Shown here piece after piece: positions 1-5,754 of a DNA stretch of 5,754 bases. Made by a program: the position numbers and the translations under genes. Under the pieces are notes generated by a model. It saw only the letters and a program-made list of their open reading frames with translations, did no database searches and had not been told where the DNA came from. The DNA comes from Candidatus Omnitrophota bacterium (GTDB taxonomy: Bacteria > Hinthialibacterota > Hinthialibacteria > Hinthialibacterales > JAKPRU01): positions 1-5,754 of the forward strand of contig JAKPRU010000238.1 in assembly GCA_029557025.1 (NCBI GenBank), given 5' to 3'. How positions within the stretch are numbered: position 1 is the stretch's first letter; each line of letters opens with the position of its first letter.

Positions 1-529
1 CGGCAGGAGATGGTTCCGCGCCCGAATTCCGGTGTAAAAGTGGGACCAGGCTATACCTCACTTCTGATAGAATATATTCAAGAGCGTTGGCGTCCCTCCA
101 TTGCGGCCCGACGAGCGCCCAGTTTGAATTCCTGCATCAAACGATTGAGGATGATTCCTTACAACTCCGGTTTCTGAATCCATCCCGCTGAAGACATATC
201 CCCGTCCCTGTCTTCTTCTGTCATACCTGACCGACTCAACTGACCTGGTAAACTTAATCCATCAACCGTCCATCCGTCAAACCAAAACGCCGGCGGCAAC
301 CGAAGAAGCCCCCATATCGCCCGCCGACGGATCGCCGCACTGATCGGAACCAATAAAATCGCGACCATCCCATTCCCTTCTTGGTGTAGTCCTTCTCAAT
401 CCAGCCTTCTTGATTCTCACAAGTTGGAATAACATCAACCGCCATACATACGGCATTTGTTCGGTTGGCCCATACTTGTCGGCCGCCAAACTGTGTTGCG
501 AAACCTTACCGATTGGGAAACGTTCAAGA
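1..529. other. Left-edge region with no supported gene
   Basis: This stretch of about 530 bases precedes the transporter gene. Several short frames are open on both strands, but none has a good start with a ribosome binding site, a recognisable domain or a convincing protein-like composition. Two plus-strand frames run in from the left edge and stop at 175-177 and 189-191. The transporter frame stays open back to a TTG at 410, but the extra 40 residues are not typical of the family. I see no clear -35/-10 promoter pair, tRNA or rRNA. It probably holds the transporter's promoter and leader, plus possible remnants of an older gene. Confidence 0.5.
3..191 (+). pseudogene. Possible decayed C-terminal or internal gene fragment entering from the left edge
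   Basis: The frame starting at base 3 is open for 62 codons and ends with TGA at 189-191. Its translation includes the segments FRCKSGTRLYLTSDRIYSRA and LQLRFLNPSR. This order loosely resembles the N-terminal beta-rich domain of secreted SBBP/beta-propeller proteins, where a phrase like 'YARG..YSVFFT' is followed by 'LRLVGANP'. In another frame, PGKLN follows at 244-258, where that family often has 'LPGKVNYF'. This would suggest a gene broken by small indels. The match is from memory and by eye, so it may be chance. The alternative frame from base 1 is equally open, to 177. Confidence 0.15.
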
Positions 530-1894
530 ATGGATCATCCCGATTCAACTAACATGCGTTTCGTCTTCTTCGCCACCGCCGTGACCGCCATCGGCGGATT
601 CCTGTTCGGTTACGATACGGCGGTCATCAACGGCGCGAATTCGTATATCAAGTTGCATTTGAATCTTACGCCCGCTCAGGAGGGCGCAGTAGGCGCGAGT
701 GCGATTCTGGGTTGCATTCCCGGGGCAATGTTTGCCGGATTCCTGAGTGATCGGTTCGGGCGCAAGAAGTTGCTCTTTCTTTGCGCGTTCCTTTACGCCA
801 TATCGGGAGTGCTGTCGGCGATCCCGCGTACCTTCGGCGAGTTCCTCTCCGCCCGGTTCATCAGCGGTTTGGGAATCGGGGCATCCTCGATGATCTGCCC
901 GGTCTATATCGCCGAGATCTCTCCCGAGAAATGGCGCGGTCGTCTTGGCTCTCTGTTCCAGTTGGGGATCGTCATCGGCATCTTCATGACCCTCTTCATA
1001 AACAAACTCATCCAGGGCTTGGGCGATGATGCCTGGAACACGGTTGCAGGATGGCGCTGGATGTTGGGCATGGAGGTACTTCCCGCGCTCGCTTTCATCG
1101 CTCTGCTCTTCACCGTTCCCGAAAGTCCCCGGTGGCTGACACAAAAAGGAAGGGAAAGCGAAGCCCGTGACATTCTGGAAAAAGTGGGCGGTGCGGAACA
1201 TGCCGAAATCGAACTCTCGGCCATCCGTGCCGCCGTTTCTCAAGAGGAAGGTCGGTTTTCCGAACTGTTCACCGGCATCTACTTCAGACCCCTGCTGATC
1301 GCCGTTCTCATAATGGCCTTTTCCCAGTTCTGCGGCATCAATGCAATCATCTATTACTCGACCAAGATTTTCGAATCGGCAGGTGCGGGGAAAAACGCCG
1401 CCTTCTCCTCCACGGTATGGGTCGGATTGATTAACCTTCTGTTCACCCTGGTCGCGATTGCCCTGGTGGACAAATTGGGGCGCAGACCCCTTCTTTTGAT
1501 TGGAGCGATTGTCCAAACAACCGCCTTGGGTTTGATCGGTTGGATGTTCCATACTCACCAACAGGGTATCGCCCTGCTGATTTGCGTGGTGACGTTTACC
1601 GGGGCTTTCGCGATGTCCGTGGGGCCGATTGGCTGGATTCTCTGCTCCGAGATCTTTCCGAATAAGATCCGCGGGCGCGCCATGTCCGTGGCGACTTTTA
1701 CCATCTGGCTTTCATGTTATATCGTGGCGCTGACCTTCCCCATGCTCAATGACAATCCTTCGATTGGCCCGGCCCTCACCTTTTGGATCTATGGCAGTGT
1801 CAGTTTTCTATCCTTCATCTTTGTTCTTCTAATGGTCCCGGAAACCAAGGGACGCACTCTGGAAGAAATCGAAAAGTCCTGGAGAACATCTTGA
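530..1894 (+). CDS. Sugar-porter family MFS transporter (12 TM, sugar:H+ symporter-like)
   Basis: This inner-membrane carrier probably imports a monosaccharide, most likely with protons. From the ATG at 530 it is 454 residues, a normal length for XylE/GLUT-like sugar porters. Family signatures appear in order: GFLFGYDT (23-30) in TM1, DRFGRKK (74-80) between TM2 and TM3, PESPRWL (197-203) after TM6, SQFCGIN (265-271) in TM7, DKLGRRP (314-320) between TM8 and TM9, GPIGW and SEIFPN (365-378) at TM10, RGR (381-383), and PETKGRT (437-443) after TM12. Hydrophobic segments lie in two sets of six around a cytoplasmic loop at about 204-252. Q144, Q266, N271 and W369 align with known sugar-binding positions, but the first Gln of the usual TM7 QQ pair is Ser265. 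The substrate cannot be named. The frame is open back to a TTG at 410; I prefer 530 because family similarity begins soon after it, although its ribosome binding site (GGGAAA) is weak. ATG at 554 is another option. Confidence 0.93.
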   Translation: MDHPDSTNMRFVFFATAVTAIGGFLFGYDTAVINGANSYIKLHLNLTPAQEGAVGASAILGCIPGAMFAGFLSDRFGRKKLLFLCAFLYAISGVLSAIPRTFGEFLSARFISGLGIGASSMICPVYIAEISPEKWRGRLGSLFQLGIVIGIFMTLFINKLIQGLGDDAWNTVAGWRWMLGMEVLPALAFIALLFTVPESPRWLTQKGRESEARDILEKVGGAEHAEIELSAIRAAVSQEEGRFSELFTGIYFRPLLIAVLIMAFSQFCGINAIIYYSTKIFESAGAGKNAAFSSTVWVGLINLLFTLVAIALVDKLGRRPLLLIGAIVQTTALGLIGWMFHTHQQGIALLICVVTFTGAFAMSVGPIGWILCSEIFPNKIRGRAMSVATFTIWLSCYIVALTFPMLNDNPSIGPALTFWIYGSVSFLSFIFVLLMVPETKGRTLEEIEKSWRTS

Positions 1895-1986
1895 AAAGAA
1901 AGCCGATTGCCCGAATGGAGACTTCAAATAACGCGGCCCTTGCAGCGCCGGTCAAAAATCAGAAAATCTTCCAACCGATCTCACCA

Positions 1987-1993
1987 AAGAGGA
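1987..1993 (+). promoter_or_regulatory. Ribosome binding site of the ferredoxin gene
   Basis: The sequence AAGAGGA lies 7 bases before the ATG at 2001. It supports that start and shows that the ferredoxin is translated independently of the upstream transporter gene. Confidence 0.7.
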
Positions 1994-2000
1994 TTGACTT

Positions 2001-2297
2001 ATGCCTGCCGTTACATTCATCACAGACAAGGAACAGAAATTCGATGTCGCGGAGGGAATCACCATTCTGGACGCCGCAGAGCAATACAACATCCCGCTGC
2101 CCCATCTCTGTGGTGGAGCCGGAGCATGTGGCACATGCCATGTCTATGTTCGGAGCGGCATAGAAAATCTCTCCGAAATGACCGATGAGGAGGCCGACCG
2201 ACTGGATGATGCCGAGGATGTCCGGACAAACTCCCGTCTCGGCTGTTTCTGCACCATTCATGGCGATGTCGTAGTCGAAGTGGTTCACCCGGAGTGA
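2001..2297 (+). CDS. [2Fe-2S] ferredoxin, adrenodoxin/Isc-Fdx type
   Basis: This is a small soluble electron carrier of 98 residues, the usual size for the family. The beta-grasp fold is indicated by an N-terminal strand pair, the helix around ILDAAEQYNIPLPH (22-35), and the cluster loop. Ligands C37, C43 and C46 (C-X5-C-X2-C, in HLCGGAGACGTCH) and C82 in SRLGC have the spacing of adrenodoxin-type proteins rather than plant-type ferredoxins. The acidic stretch MTDEEADRLDDAEDV (60-74) matches the acidic partner-docking helix of that group. An extra cysteine, C84, lies two residues after the last ligand. Family members serve Fe-S cluster assembly, P450 systems or other oxygenases. No isc genes, reductase or P450 are in the window, so the partner is unknown. 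The gene lies 106 bp after the transporter and 211 bp before the kinase, and no rho-independent terminator is apparent on either side. Confidence 0.93.
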   Translation: MPAVTFITDKEQKFDVAEGITILDAAEQYNIPLPHLCGGAGACGTCHVYVRSGIENLSEMTDEEADRLDDAEDVRTNSRLGCFCTIHGDVVVEVVHPE

Positions 2298-2358
2298 AAA
2301 GAAGAGCCTCCTGACTTTTGTCTGGGTCCGACCTGAATTGGGCGTCTCAGGATGGCTT

Positions 2359-2400
2359 GCACGAAACCGTCCAAGTCTTTAGGGTAATCAAGATTCGTGC
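2359..2400. repeat. Short inverted repeat in the ferredoxin-kinase spacer
   Basis: GCACGAA at 2359-2365 and TTCGTGC at 2394-2400 are perfect complements separated by 28 bases. They sit mid-spacer, about 110 bases before the phosphofructokinase start. The repeat could be part of a leader structure or an operator, but seven pairs around a long loop is weak and could arise by chance. Apart from this I see no gene in the 2298-2508 spacer. Confidence 0.25.
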
Positions 2401-2494
2401 CTGATCCCCCGCCCGATGGAGATAGTCCCGTCTTCCCAGGCGTTCGTCGAGTTGGAACACGGACCGGGCAAAATCCCACACAAAAAATCCGTTT

Positions 2495-2500
2495 GGAGGT
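2495..2500 (+). promoter_or_regulatory. Ribosome binding site that fixes the phosphofructokinase start
   Basis: GGAGGT is a near-perfect Shine-Dalgarno element 8 bases before the ATG at 2509. The same frame is open further upstream to an ATG at 2416, but that one lacks a comparable site, and its added 31 residues precede the natural first beta strand (KAIIAQGGGPT). This decides in favour of 2509. Confidence 0.8.
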
Positions 2501-2508
2501 CTGTGGAA

Positions 2509-3732
2509 ATGGCACAGCTACCTGGAAAAGCAATCATCGCGCAAGGAGGCGGTCCCACTGCCGTTATCAATCAAAGCATGGTGGGAGCCGCATTGGAATG
2601 CCGCAAGTTCAGTCAAATCACCCACGTTTATGGCGCCCGCCATGGAGTACGAGGAATCGTGGAGGAGGAGTTTGTCGATCTCAGCCAGGCAACCTCTCAT
2701 AATTTGGAGGAAATCGGCAAGACACCGGGCGCCGCTCTGGGTTCGACAAGAGACAAGCCGGATGAAGCCTACTGCAAAAAGATTTTCACCATTTTCAAAA
2801 AATACAATATCCGGTATTTCTTCTACATCGGTGGAAACGATTCCTCCGACACCTGCCGCATCGTCAACTCCTTCGCGGAACAAGAGAGTTACGAGATCCG
2901 TTGTGTGCATGTCCCCAAAACCATCGATAACGATCTGGTCATCACGGACCACTGTCCCGGATTCGGCTCGGCGGCCCGCTATGTGGCCCTCGCTGTTGCA
3001 GGGGCAAATCTGGACAACCAGGCCCTCCCCGGAGTCTATATCGCGGTGGTTATGGGGCGTCACGCCGGCTTTCTCACCGCCGCATCCACCGCTTTCCGAC
3101 GGTTCCCGGATGACGGCCCCCATTTGGTTTATATTCCGGAACGGAAATTCAACGAGGAAGAGTTCCTTGGAAGTATTAACGCTACCATGAAAAAATACGG
3201 GCGGTGTATTGTAGCCGTTTCGGAAGGTGTCTGGAGCGAGATCGATGCAAAAGGAAACCATGTCCCGCTGATCTCAACCCTTACGGGCAGCTCGGAAAAG
3301 GATGCCCACGGCAATATCCAGTTGTCCGGTATCGGAGCATTGGGGGACCTCCTGTCGGACCTGGTCAAAAATAAACTGAAAATCAAGCGTGTCCGTGCGG
3401 ATACCTTTGGTTACCCGCAGCGTTGTTTTCTGGGTTGTGTCTCTGAGATTGATTACCACGAAGCGCGTGAGGTCGGCGAAAAAGCGGTTCAGTATGCCGT
3501 CTGGCACAGTGTGGATGGCTCCGTCGTGATCCGCCGCGTGGGAGATTATGCTGTGGAATATGACATGGTGAAACTGGAGGATGTAGCCGCCAAAACCAAG
3601 GTGATGCCGGATGAGTTCATCGCACCGGAAGCAAACAATATCACGGAGGCATTCCGGCATTATGTCGCCCCCCTGGTCGGCGTTCCGCCGACCGCCGTGC
3701 GTCTGGCTGCACCGATGGTCCCCAAAATATAG
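2509..3732 (+). CDS. 6-phosphofructokinase, probably pyrophosphate-dependent (PPi-PFK)
   Basis: This cytoplasmic enzyme phosphorylates fructose 6-phosphate to fructose 1,6-bisphosphate. It has 407 residues, longer than the roughly 320 of short bacterial ATP-PFKs. The PFK fold is shown by the N-terminal nucleotide/PPi loop GGGPTAVIN (13-21), GGNDSSDT (108-115), PKTIDND (136-142) with the expected catalytic base D140, MGRHAGF (182-188), E239 in SEG, and YPQR (302-305), whose R305 would contact the sugar phosphate. Two positions are known to separate donors. ATP enzymes usually have Gly after GGD and Gly before TIDND. Here they are D111 and K137, the PPi-type combination. PPi-PFKs are reversible and can replace fructose bisphosphatase. 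ATP use or mixed use cannot be excluded from sequence alone. Placement after a sugar transporter is consistent with a glycolytic role. Confidence 0.92.
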   Translation: MAQLPGKAIIAQGGGPTAVINQSMVGAALECRKFSQITHVYGARHGVRGIVEEEFVDLSQATSHNLEEIGKTPGAALGSTRDKPDEAYCKKIFTIFKKYNIRYFFYIGGNDSSDTCRIVNSFAEQESYEIRCVHVPKTIDNDLVITDHCPGFGSAARYVALAVAGANLDNQALPGVYIAVVMGRHAGFLTAASTAFRRFPDDGPHLVYIPERKFNEEEFLGSINATMKKYGRCIVAVSEGVWSEIDAKGNHVPLISTLTGSSEKDAHGNIQLSGIGALGDLLSDLVKNKLKIKRVRADTFGYPQRCFLGCVSEIDYHEAREVGEKAVQYAVWHSVDGSVVIRRVGDYAVEYDMVKLEDVAAKTKVMPDEFIAPEANNITEAFRHYVAPLVGVPPTAVRLAAPMVPKI

Positions 3733-3754
3733 GGGTCTTATTCAGGTCTTCATC

Positions 3755-3801
3755 GAGGGGGCTTTGGCTACGGAGACAGTCTGATAAACCAAGGCCCCCT
3801 C
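3755..3801. repeat. Strong 13-bp-stem hairpin after the kinase gene
   Basis: The arm at 3755-3767 (GAGGGGGCTTTGG) pairs with 3789-3801 (CCAAGGCCCCCTC) over all 13 positions, including one G-U pair, around a 21-base loop. It lies 22 bases after the kinase stop. The position suits transcript 3'-end formation or stabilisation. However, no T-run follows on either strand and the loop is large, so it is not a standard rho-independent terminator. A dispersed palindromic repeat is the other possibility. The loop contains a small palindrome, AGACAGTCT. Confidence 0.6.
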
Positions 3802-3864
3802 ACCCTCCGATAGCAATGCCGTTCGGCGCGGGCTGAGGCGACGCAAAAAACTCAATAGATTAGC

Positions 3865-3870
3865 AAGGAG
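3865..3870 (+). promoter_or_regulatory. Ribosome binding site supporting a GTG start for the reductase
   Basis: AAGGAG lies 6 bases before the GTG at 3877. The reading frame has no ATG near the Rossmann strand (NVLIVGALGQLG), so this site is what establishes the GTG as the start. Confidence 0.75.
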
Positions 3871-3876
3871 CATTCT

Positions 3877-4740
3877 GTGAATGTCTTAATCGTCGGCGCG
3901 TTGGGCCAGCTCGGTTCGGACTTGGTGAGAGAGTTCTCCGGGGAAAATGTAATTGCTTATGATATCGAGGAAATGGACATCACCGATGAGGCGCGGGTGC
4001 AACAGCAGATCGCGTTTACTTCCTGCGATGTGGTGATCAACACCGCCGCCTTTACCCGGGTGGATGAATGCGAACGCGAACAAATGGAGGCGTTTCGGGT
4101 AAACGCGCTCGGAGTCAAAAACCTAGCCGCCGCCTGTAAACGCTGGGACCTGCCCCTCGTCCATATCAGCACTAACTACATTTTCGGCGGGGAGAAACGA
4201 GCTCCCTATGTGGAGACCGACCCGCCCGGCCCTGTGAACGCCTACGGACTGACCAAATTGGCGGGGGAATACTATCTGCAATATACCTGGCGCAAACATT
4301 ACATTGTCCGTGTGGCGGGGCTTTTCGGCCTGACACCCAGCCGGATGAAAGGCACAAACTTCGTGGAGGCCATGCTTCGTCTCGGCGAACGCGGTACACC
4401 GTTGCGGATTGTTTCTGATGAATACCTCTCGCCGACCTCCGCGCGGGATGCGGCGAGGCACATCCGCAAGTTGATCGAAACAGACCAATACGGCACATAC
4501 CATCTTGTAAATCACGGAGCCTGTTCCTGGCTGGAGTTTGCGCAGGAGATATTTCGGCAATCGGGCATGAACGTTCCGATTACGCCGGTGACCGCCGCCG
4601 AGTATGGCGCTCCTGCACGCCGTCCGGCCAACTCCGCTCTCGAAAACGCCGCCCTGCAAAAACTCGGCCTGGACACCATGCCTACTTGGCAAGAGGCGCT
4701 GAATACTTATTTAACGGAGCGGAAGAAAATCCCTCGGTAA
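3877..4740 (+). CDS. rfbD: dTDP-4-dehydrorhamnose reductase (RmlD/RfbD-like SDR)
   Basis: The predicted enzyme reduces dTDP-4-dehydro-L-rhamnose to dTDP-L-rhamnose with NAD(P)H, the last step of the pathway feeding O-antigen and other polysaccharides, in the cytoplasm. It has 287 residues, typical for the family. The extended SDR fold is seen in the GALGQLG loop (7-13), D29 and the DITD motif (34-37), NTAAFTRVDECE (55-66), the catalytic STNYIF (98-103) with T99, and YGLTK (123-127) with Y123 and K127. The late RPANSAL (249-255) and W271-QEAL elements are characteristic of RmlD. The usual STDYVF motif has Asn in place of Asp at 100, a variant I believe occurs in some family members. No rfbA, rfbB or rfbC is in the window, so the exact sugar nucleotide is inferred from the family. 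Other NDP-sugar reductases of the same family are possible. Confidence 0.88.
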   Translation: MNVLIVGALGQLGSDLVREFSGENVIAYDIEEMDITDEARVQQQIAFTSCDVVINTAAFTRVDECEREQMEAFRVNALGVKNLAAACKRWDLPLVHISTNYIFGGEKRAPYVETDPPGPVNAYGLTKLAGEYYLQYTWRKHYIVRVAGLFGLTPSRMKGTNFVEAMLRLGERGTPLRIVSDEYLSPTSARDAARHIRKLIETDQYGTYHLVNHGACSWLEFAQEIFRQSGMNVPITPVTAAEYGAPARRPANSALENAALQKLGLDTMPTWQEALNTYLTERKKIPR

Positions 4741-4870
4741 GCCTTGGAGTGCAGGAGCGCAGCAGATGCCTTATGCCTCGCGCCGGAATGACATTCAAAA
4801 CGGATTGCGAAAGGTATGAAGGGTGAAAAACTCCCCTACCCCAACCCTCTCCGTAAACCGGGAGAGCGTT
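4741..4870. repeat. Intergenic repeat debris between the reductase and methyltransferase
   Basis: This spacer has the look of the dispersed, non-coding repeats common between bacterial genes. It holds a GGAGTGCAGGAGCGCAGC stretch, a CGCCGGAATGACA stretch, and then a CTCCCCTACCCCAACCCTCT stretch leading into a small hairpin. The hairpin arms are CTCTCC (4847-4852) and GGAGAG (4861-4866) with an 8-base loop. Its type is recognised by composition only, since no second copy is present in the window. The right part overlaps the open frame of the methyltransferase. Confidence 0.45.
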
Positions 4871-5754
4871 CTTCCCGCGCAATCCAGAATCCGCAAGCAA
4901 AAGGTTGCTTTCGGTGATTTTCAGACACCGCTCGAACTGGCGCGTGAGGTCTGCCGACTTATCAAACACATCGGGATAGAACCCCGATCCTTTATCGAAC
5001 CGACATGCGGAACAGGTAACTTCCTGTTCGCGGCGGCGGAGACATTTCCCGACGCGCGGGGAATCGGCCTGGAAATCAATCCCGAATACGTGTCCCCGGC
5101 AAACAGCCGTATCGCCGCCGCAAATCTGCAAGACCGAATCGATATCCATGAAGGCAACTTCTTCATCGAAGATTGGGAGAAAAGGATACGAGACCTTCCT
5201 GCCCCCCTCCTGATTCTCGGCAATCCCCCCTGGGTGACCAACTCCCAACAGGGACAAATCGGAACCGTCAACCTGCCGAAAAAGTCCAATTTCCTGGGCC
5301 TTGCCGGATTGGAGGCCCTCACCGGCAGGAGCAATTTCGATATCTCCGAGTGGATGCTGCTCCGTCTCCTGGAGGCCGCCCAGGGAACAAAGGCAACCGT
5401 GGCGATGCTCTGCAAAACCGCCGTGGCCCGGAAAATCCTGCTGTATGTGGCAAAAAAGAATCTGTGCATTGCAAGGTCCCGCATCTACCGGATCGATGCG
5501 CTCAAACATTTCGGCGCGGCGGTTGATGCCGGGCTGTTCTTCTTCCAGACAGGCGCCGCGTCCCAGTCCGTCGATTGCGAAATCTTCTCATCGCTCACAG
5601 AAACACAACCCGCTCAATCCATCGGTATTCGCGACGAATTCCTGATTGCGGACCTGGAATCTTATGAACGTTCCGAGCATCTGATCGGCAAATCCCCGAT
5701 CCCGTGGCGGTCCGGAATCAAGCATGATTGCGCAAAAATCCTTGAACTGCAAAA
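4823..5754 (+). CDS. DNA adenine-type methyltransferase, 3' end cut by the window (partial)
   Basis: This is an S-adenosylmethionine-dependent DNA methyltransferase, most likely an N6-adenine enzyme of an Eco57I-like or related restriction-modification system. The frame is open from 4820 to the right edge; counted from GTG 4823 there are 310 codons without a stop. GDFQTP (31-36) is the typical entry to such domains. EPTCGTGNF (59-67) is SAM-binding motif I, EINPEY follows as the acidic motif II region, and LGNPPW (132-137) is catalytic motif IV (NPPY/W). Downstream SNFDISEWM, LCKTAVARK, KHFGAAVDAG and WRSGIKHD (about 295-302) recall large single-chain methyltransferases. N4-cytosine specificity cannot be excluded from NPPW alone. 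The start is uncertain. Between the upstream stop and GDFQTP the only standard start codon is GTG 4823, and it would translate repeat DNA into the odd N-terminus KNSPTPTLSVNRESV. The real start may be a rare codon near 4889, or the original 5' end may have been lost. Confidence 0.85.
   Translation, partial: MKNSPTPTLSVNRESVLPAQSRIRKQKVAFGDFQTPLELAREVCRLIKHIGIEPRSFIEPTCGTGNFLFAAAETFPDARGIGLEINPEYVSPANSRIAAANLQDRIDIHEGNFFIEDWEKRIRDLPAPLLILGNPPWVTNSQQGQIGTVNLPKKSNFLGLAGLEALTGRSNFDISEWMLLRLLEAAQGTKATVAMLCKTAVARKILLYVAKKNLCIARSRIYRIDALKHFGAAVDAGLFFFQTGAASQSVDCEIFSSLTETQPAQSIGIRDEFLIADLESYERSEHLIGKSPIPWRSGIKHDCAKILELQ

Noticed and set aside
254..489. Minus-strand frames of 63 and 70 codons in the left region
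   Set aside because: They overlap each other in different frames, lack a ribosome binding site and resemble no family I know. A real short gene here cannot be excluded but is unsupported.
410..529. TTG-initiated 40-residue extension of the transporter
   Set aside because: The extension is not hydrophobic or signal-like and sugar porters usually start shortly before TM1, so ATG 530 was preferred.
545..1561. 338-codon open frame on the minus strand
   Set aside because: It lies entirely antisense to the transporter, whose family motifs are unmistakable. The translation is rich in Gly, Asp, Glu and Arg with no domain, as expected from the reverse of a membrane-protein gene.
1783..2188. Two overlapping plus-strand frames across the transporter end and ferredoxin start
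   Set aside because: They overlap two well supported genes in other frames and show only low-complexity, basic translations.
2416..2508. Upstream ATG extension of the phosphofructokinase
   Set aside because: ATG 2509 has an excellent GGAGGT site at the right distance, and the first beta strand begins just after it.
2518..3261. 247-codon open frame on the minus strand
   Set aside because: It is fully antisense to the phosphofructokinase catalytic region and shows no motif of its own.
3755..3801. Hairpin as a classical rho-independent terminator
   Set aside because: No T-run follows on either strand and the loop is 21 bases, so it was listed as a palindromic repeat instead.
4682..5509. 275-codon open frame on the minus strand
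   Set aside because: It is antisense to the methyltransferase, whose motifs I and IV are clear. Its C-terminal half reads through the repeat-like spacer.
1..5754. CRISPR array, tRNA, rRNA or transposase
   Set aside because: No regularly spaced repeats, cloverleaf-like tRNA segments, conserved rRNA stretches or transposase motifs were seen on either strand.

Overview
This 5.75 kb window carries five protein-coding genes, all on the + strand. In order they are a sugar-porter-type MFS transporter, an adrenodoxin-type [2Fe-2S] ferredoxin, a 6-phosphofructokinase with residues typical of pyrophosphate-dependent enzymes, an RmlD-like dTDP-4-dehydrorhamnose reductase, and a DNA methyltransferase cut by the right edge. 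No rRNA, tRNA, CRISPR array or transposase is visible. By eye the DNA is a little above half G+C. The starts of the ferredoxin, kinase and reductase genes have good purine-rich ribosome binding sites. The gene set suits a free-living, probably Gram-negative, saccharolytic bacterium (for example of the PVC group or a related uncultured phylum), but no marker gene here fixes the taxonomy.

Layout. Positions 1-529 hold no gene I can defend. Two frames are open from the left edge to about 177-191, and one of them weakly resembles a decayed fragment of a large secreted protein. The transporter (530-1894) and ferredoxin (2001-2297) are 106 bp apart. A 211 bp spacer with a small inverted repeat precedes the kinase (2509-3732). 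A 13-bp-stem hairpin without a T-run (3755-3801) separates the kinase from the reductase (3877-4740). From 4741 to about 4870 the DNA looks like intergenic repeat debris, and the methyltransferase reading frame emerges directly from it and continues past position 5754.

How the genes fit together. The transporter and kinase make a plausible sugar uptake and glycolysis pair. The kinase is probably reversible and spends PPi instead of ATP. RmlD would draw sugar nucleotides into dTDP-L-rhamnose for surface polysaccharide. The ferredoxin is a small electron carrier with no obvious partner here. The gaps of 80-210 bp mean a single tight operon is not demonstrated. The methyltransferase probably begins a separate restriction-modification or other defence locus lying to the right.

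The points most worth a second look are the methyltransferase N-terminus, which has no ordinary start codon outside the repeat, the PPi-type active site of the phosphofructokinase, and the possible gene remnant at the left edge. I did not find convincing evidence for a wholly new system in this window.
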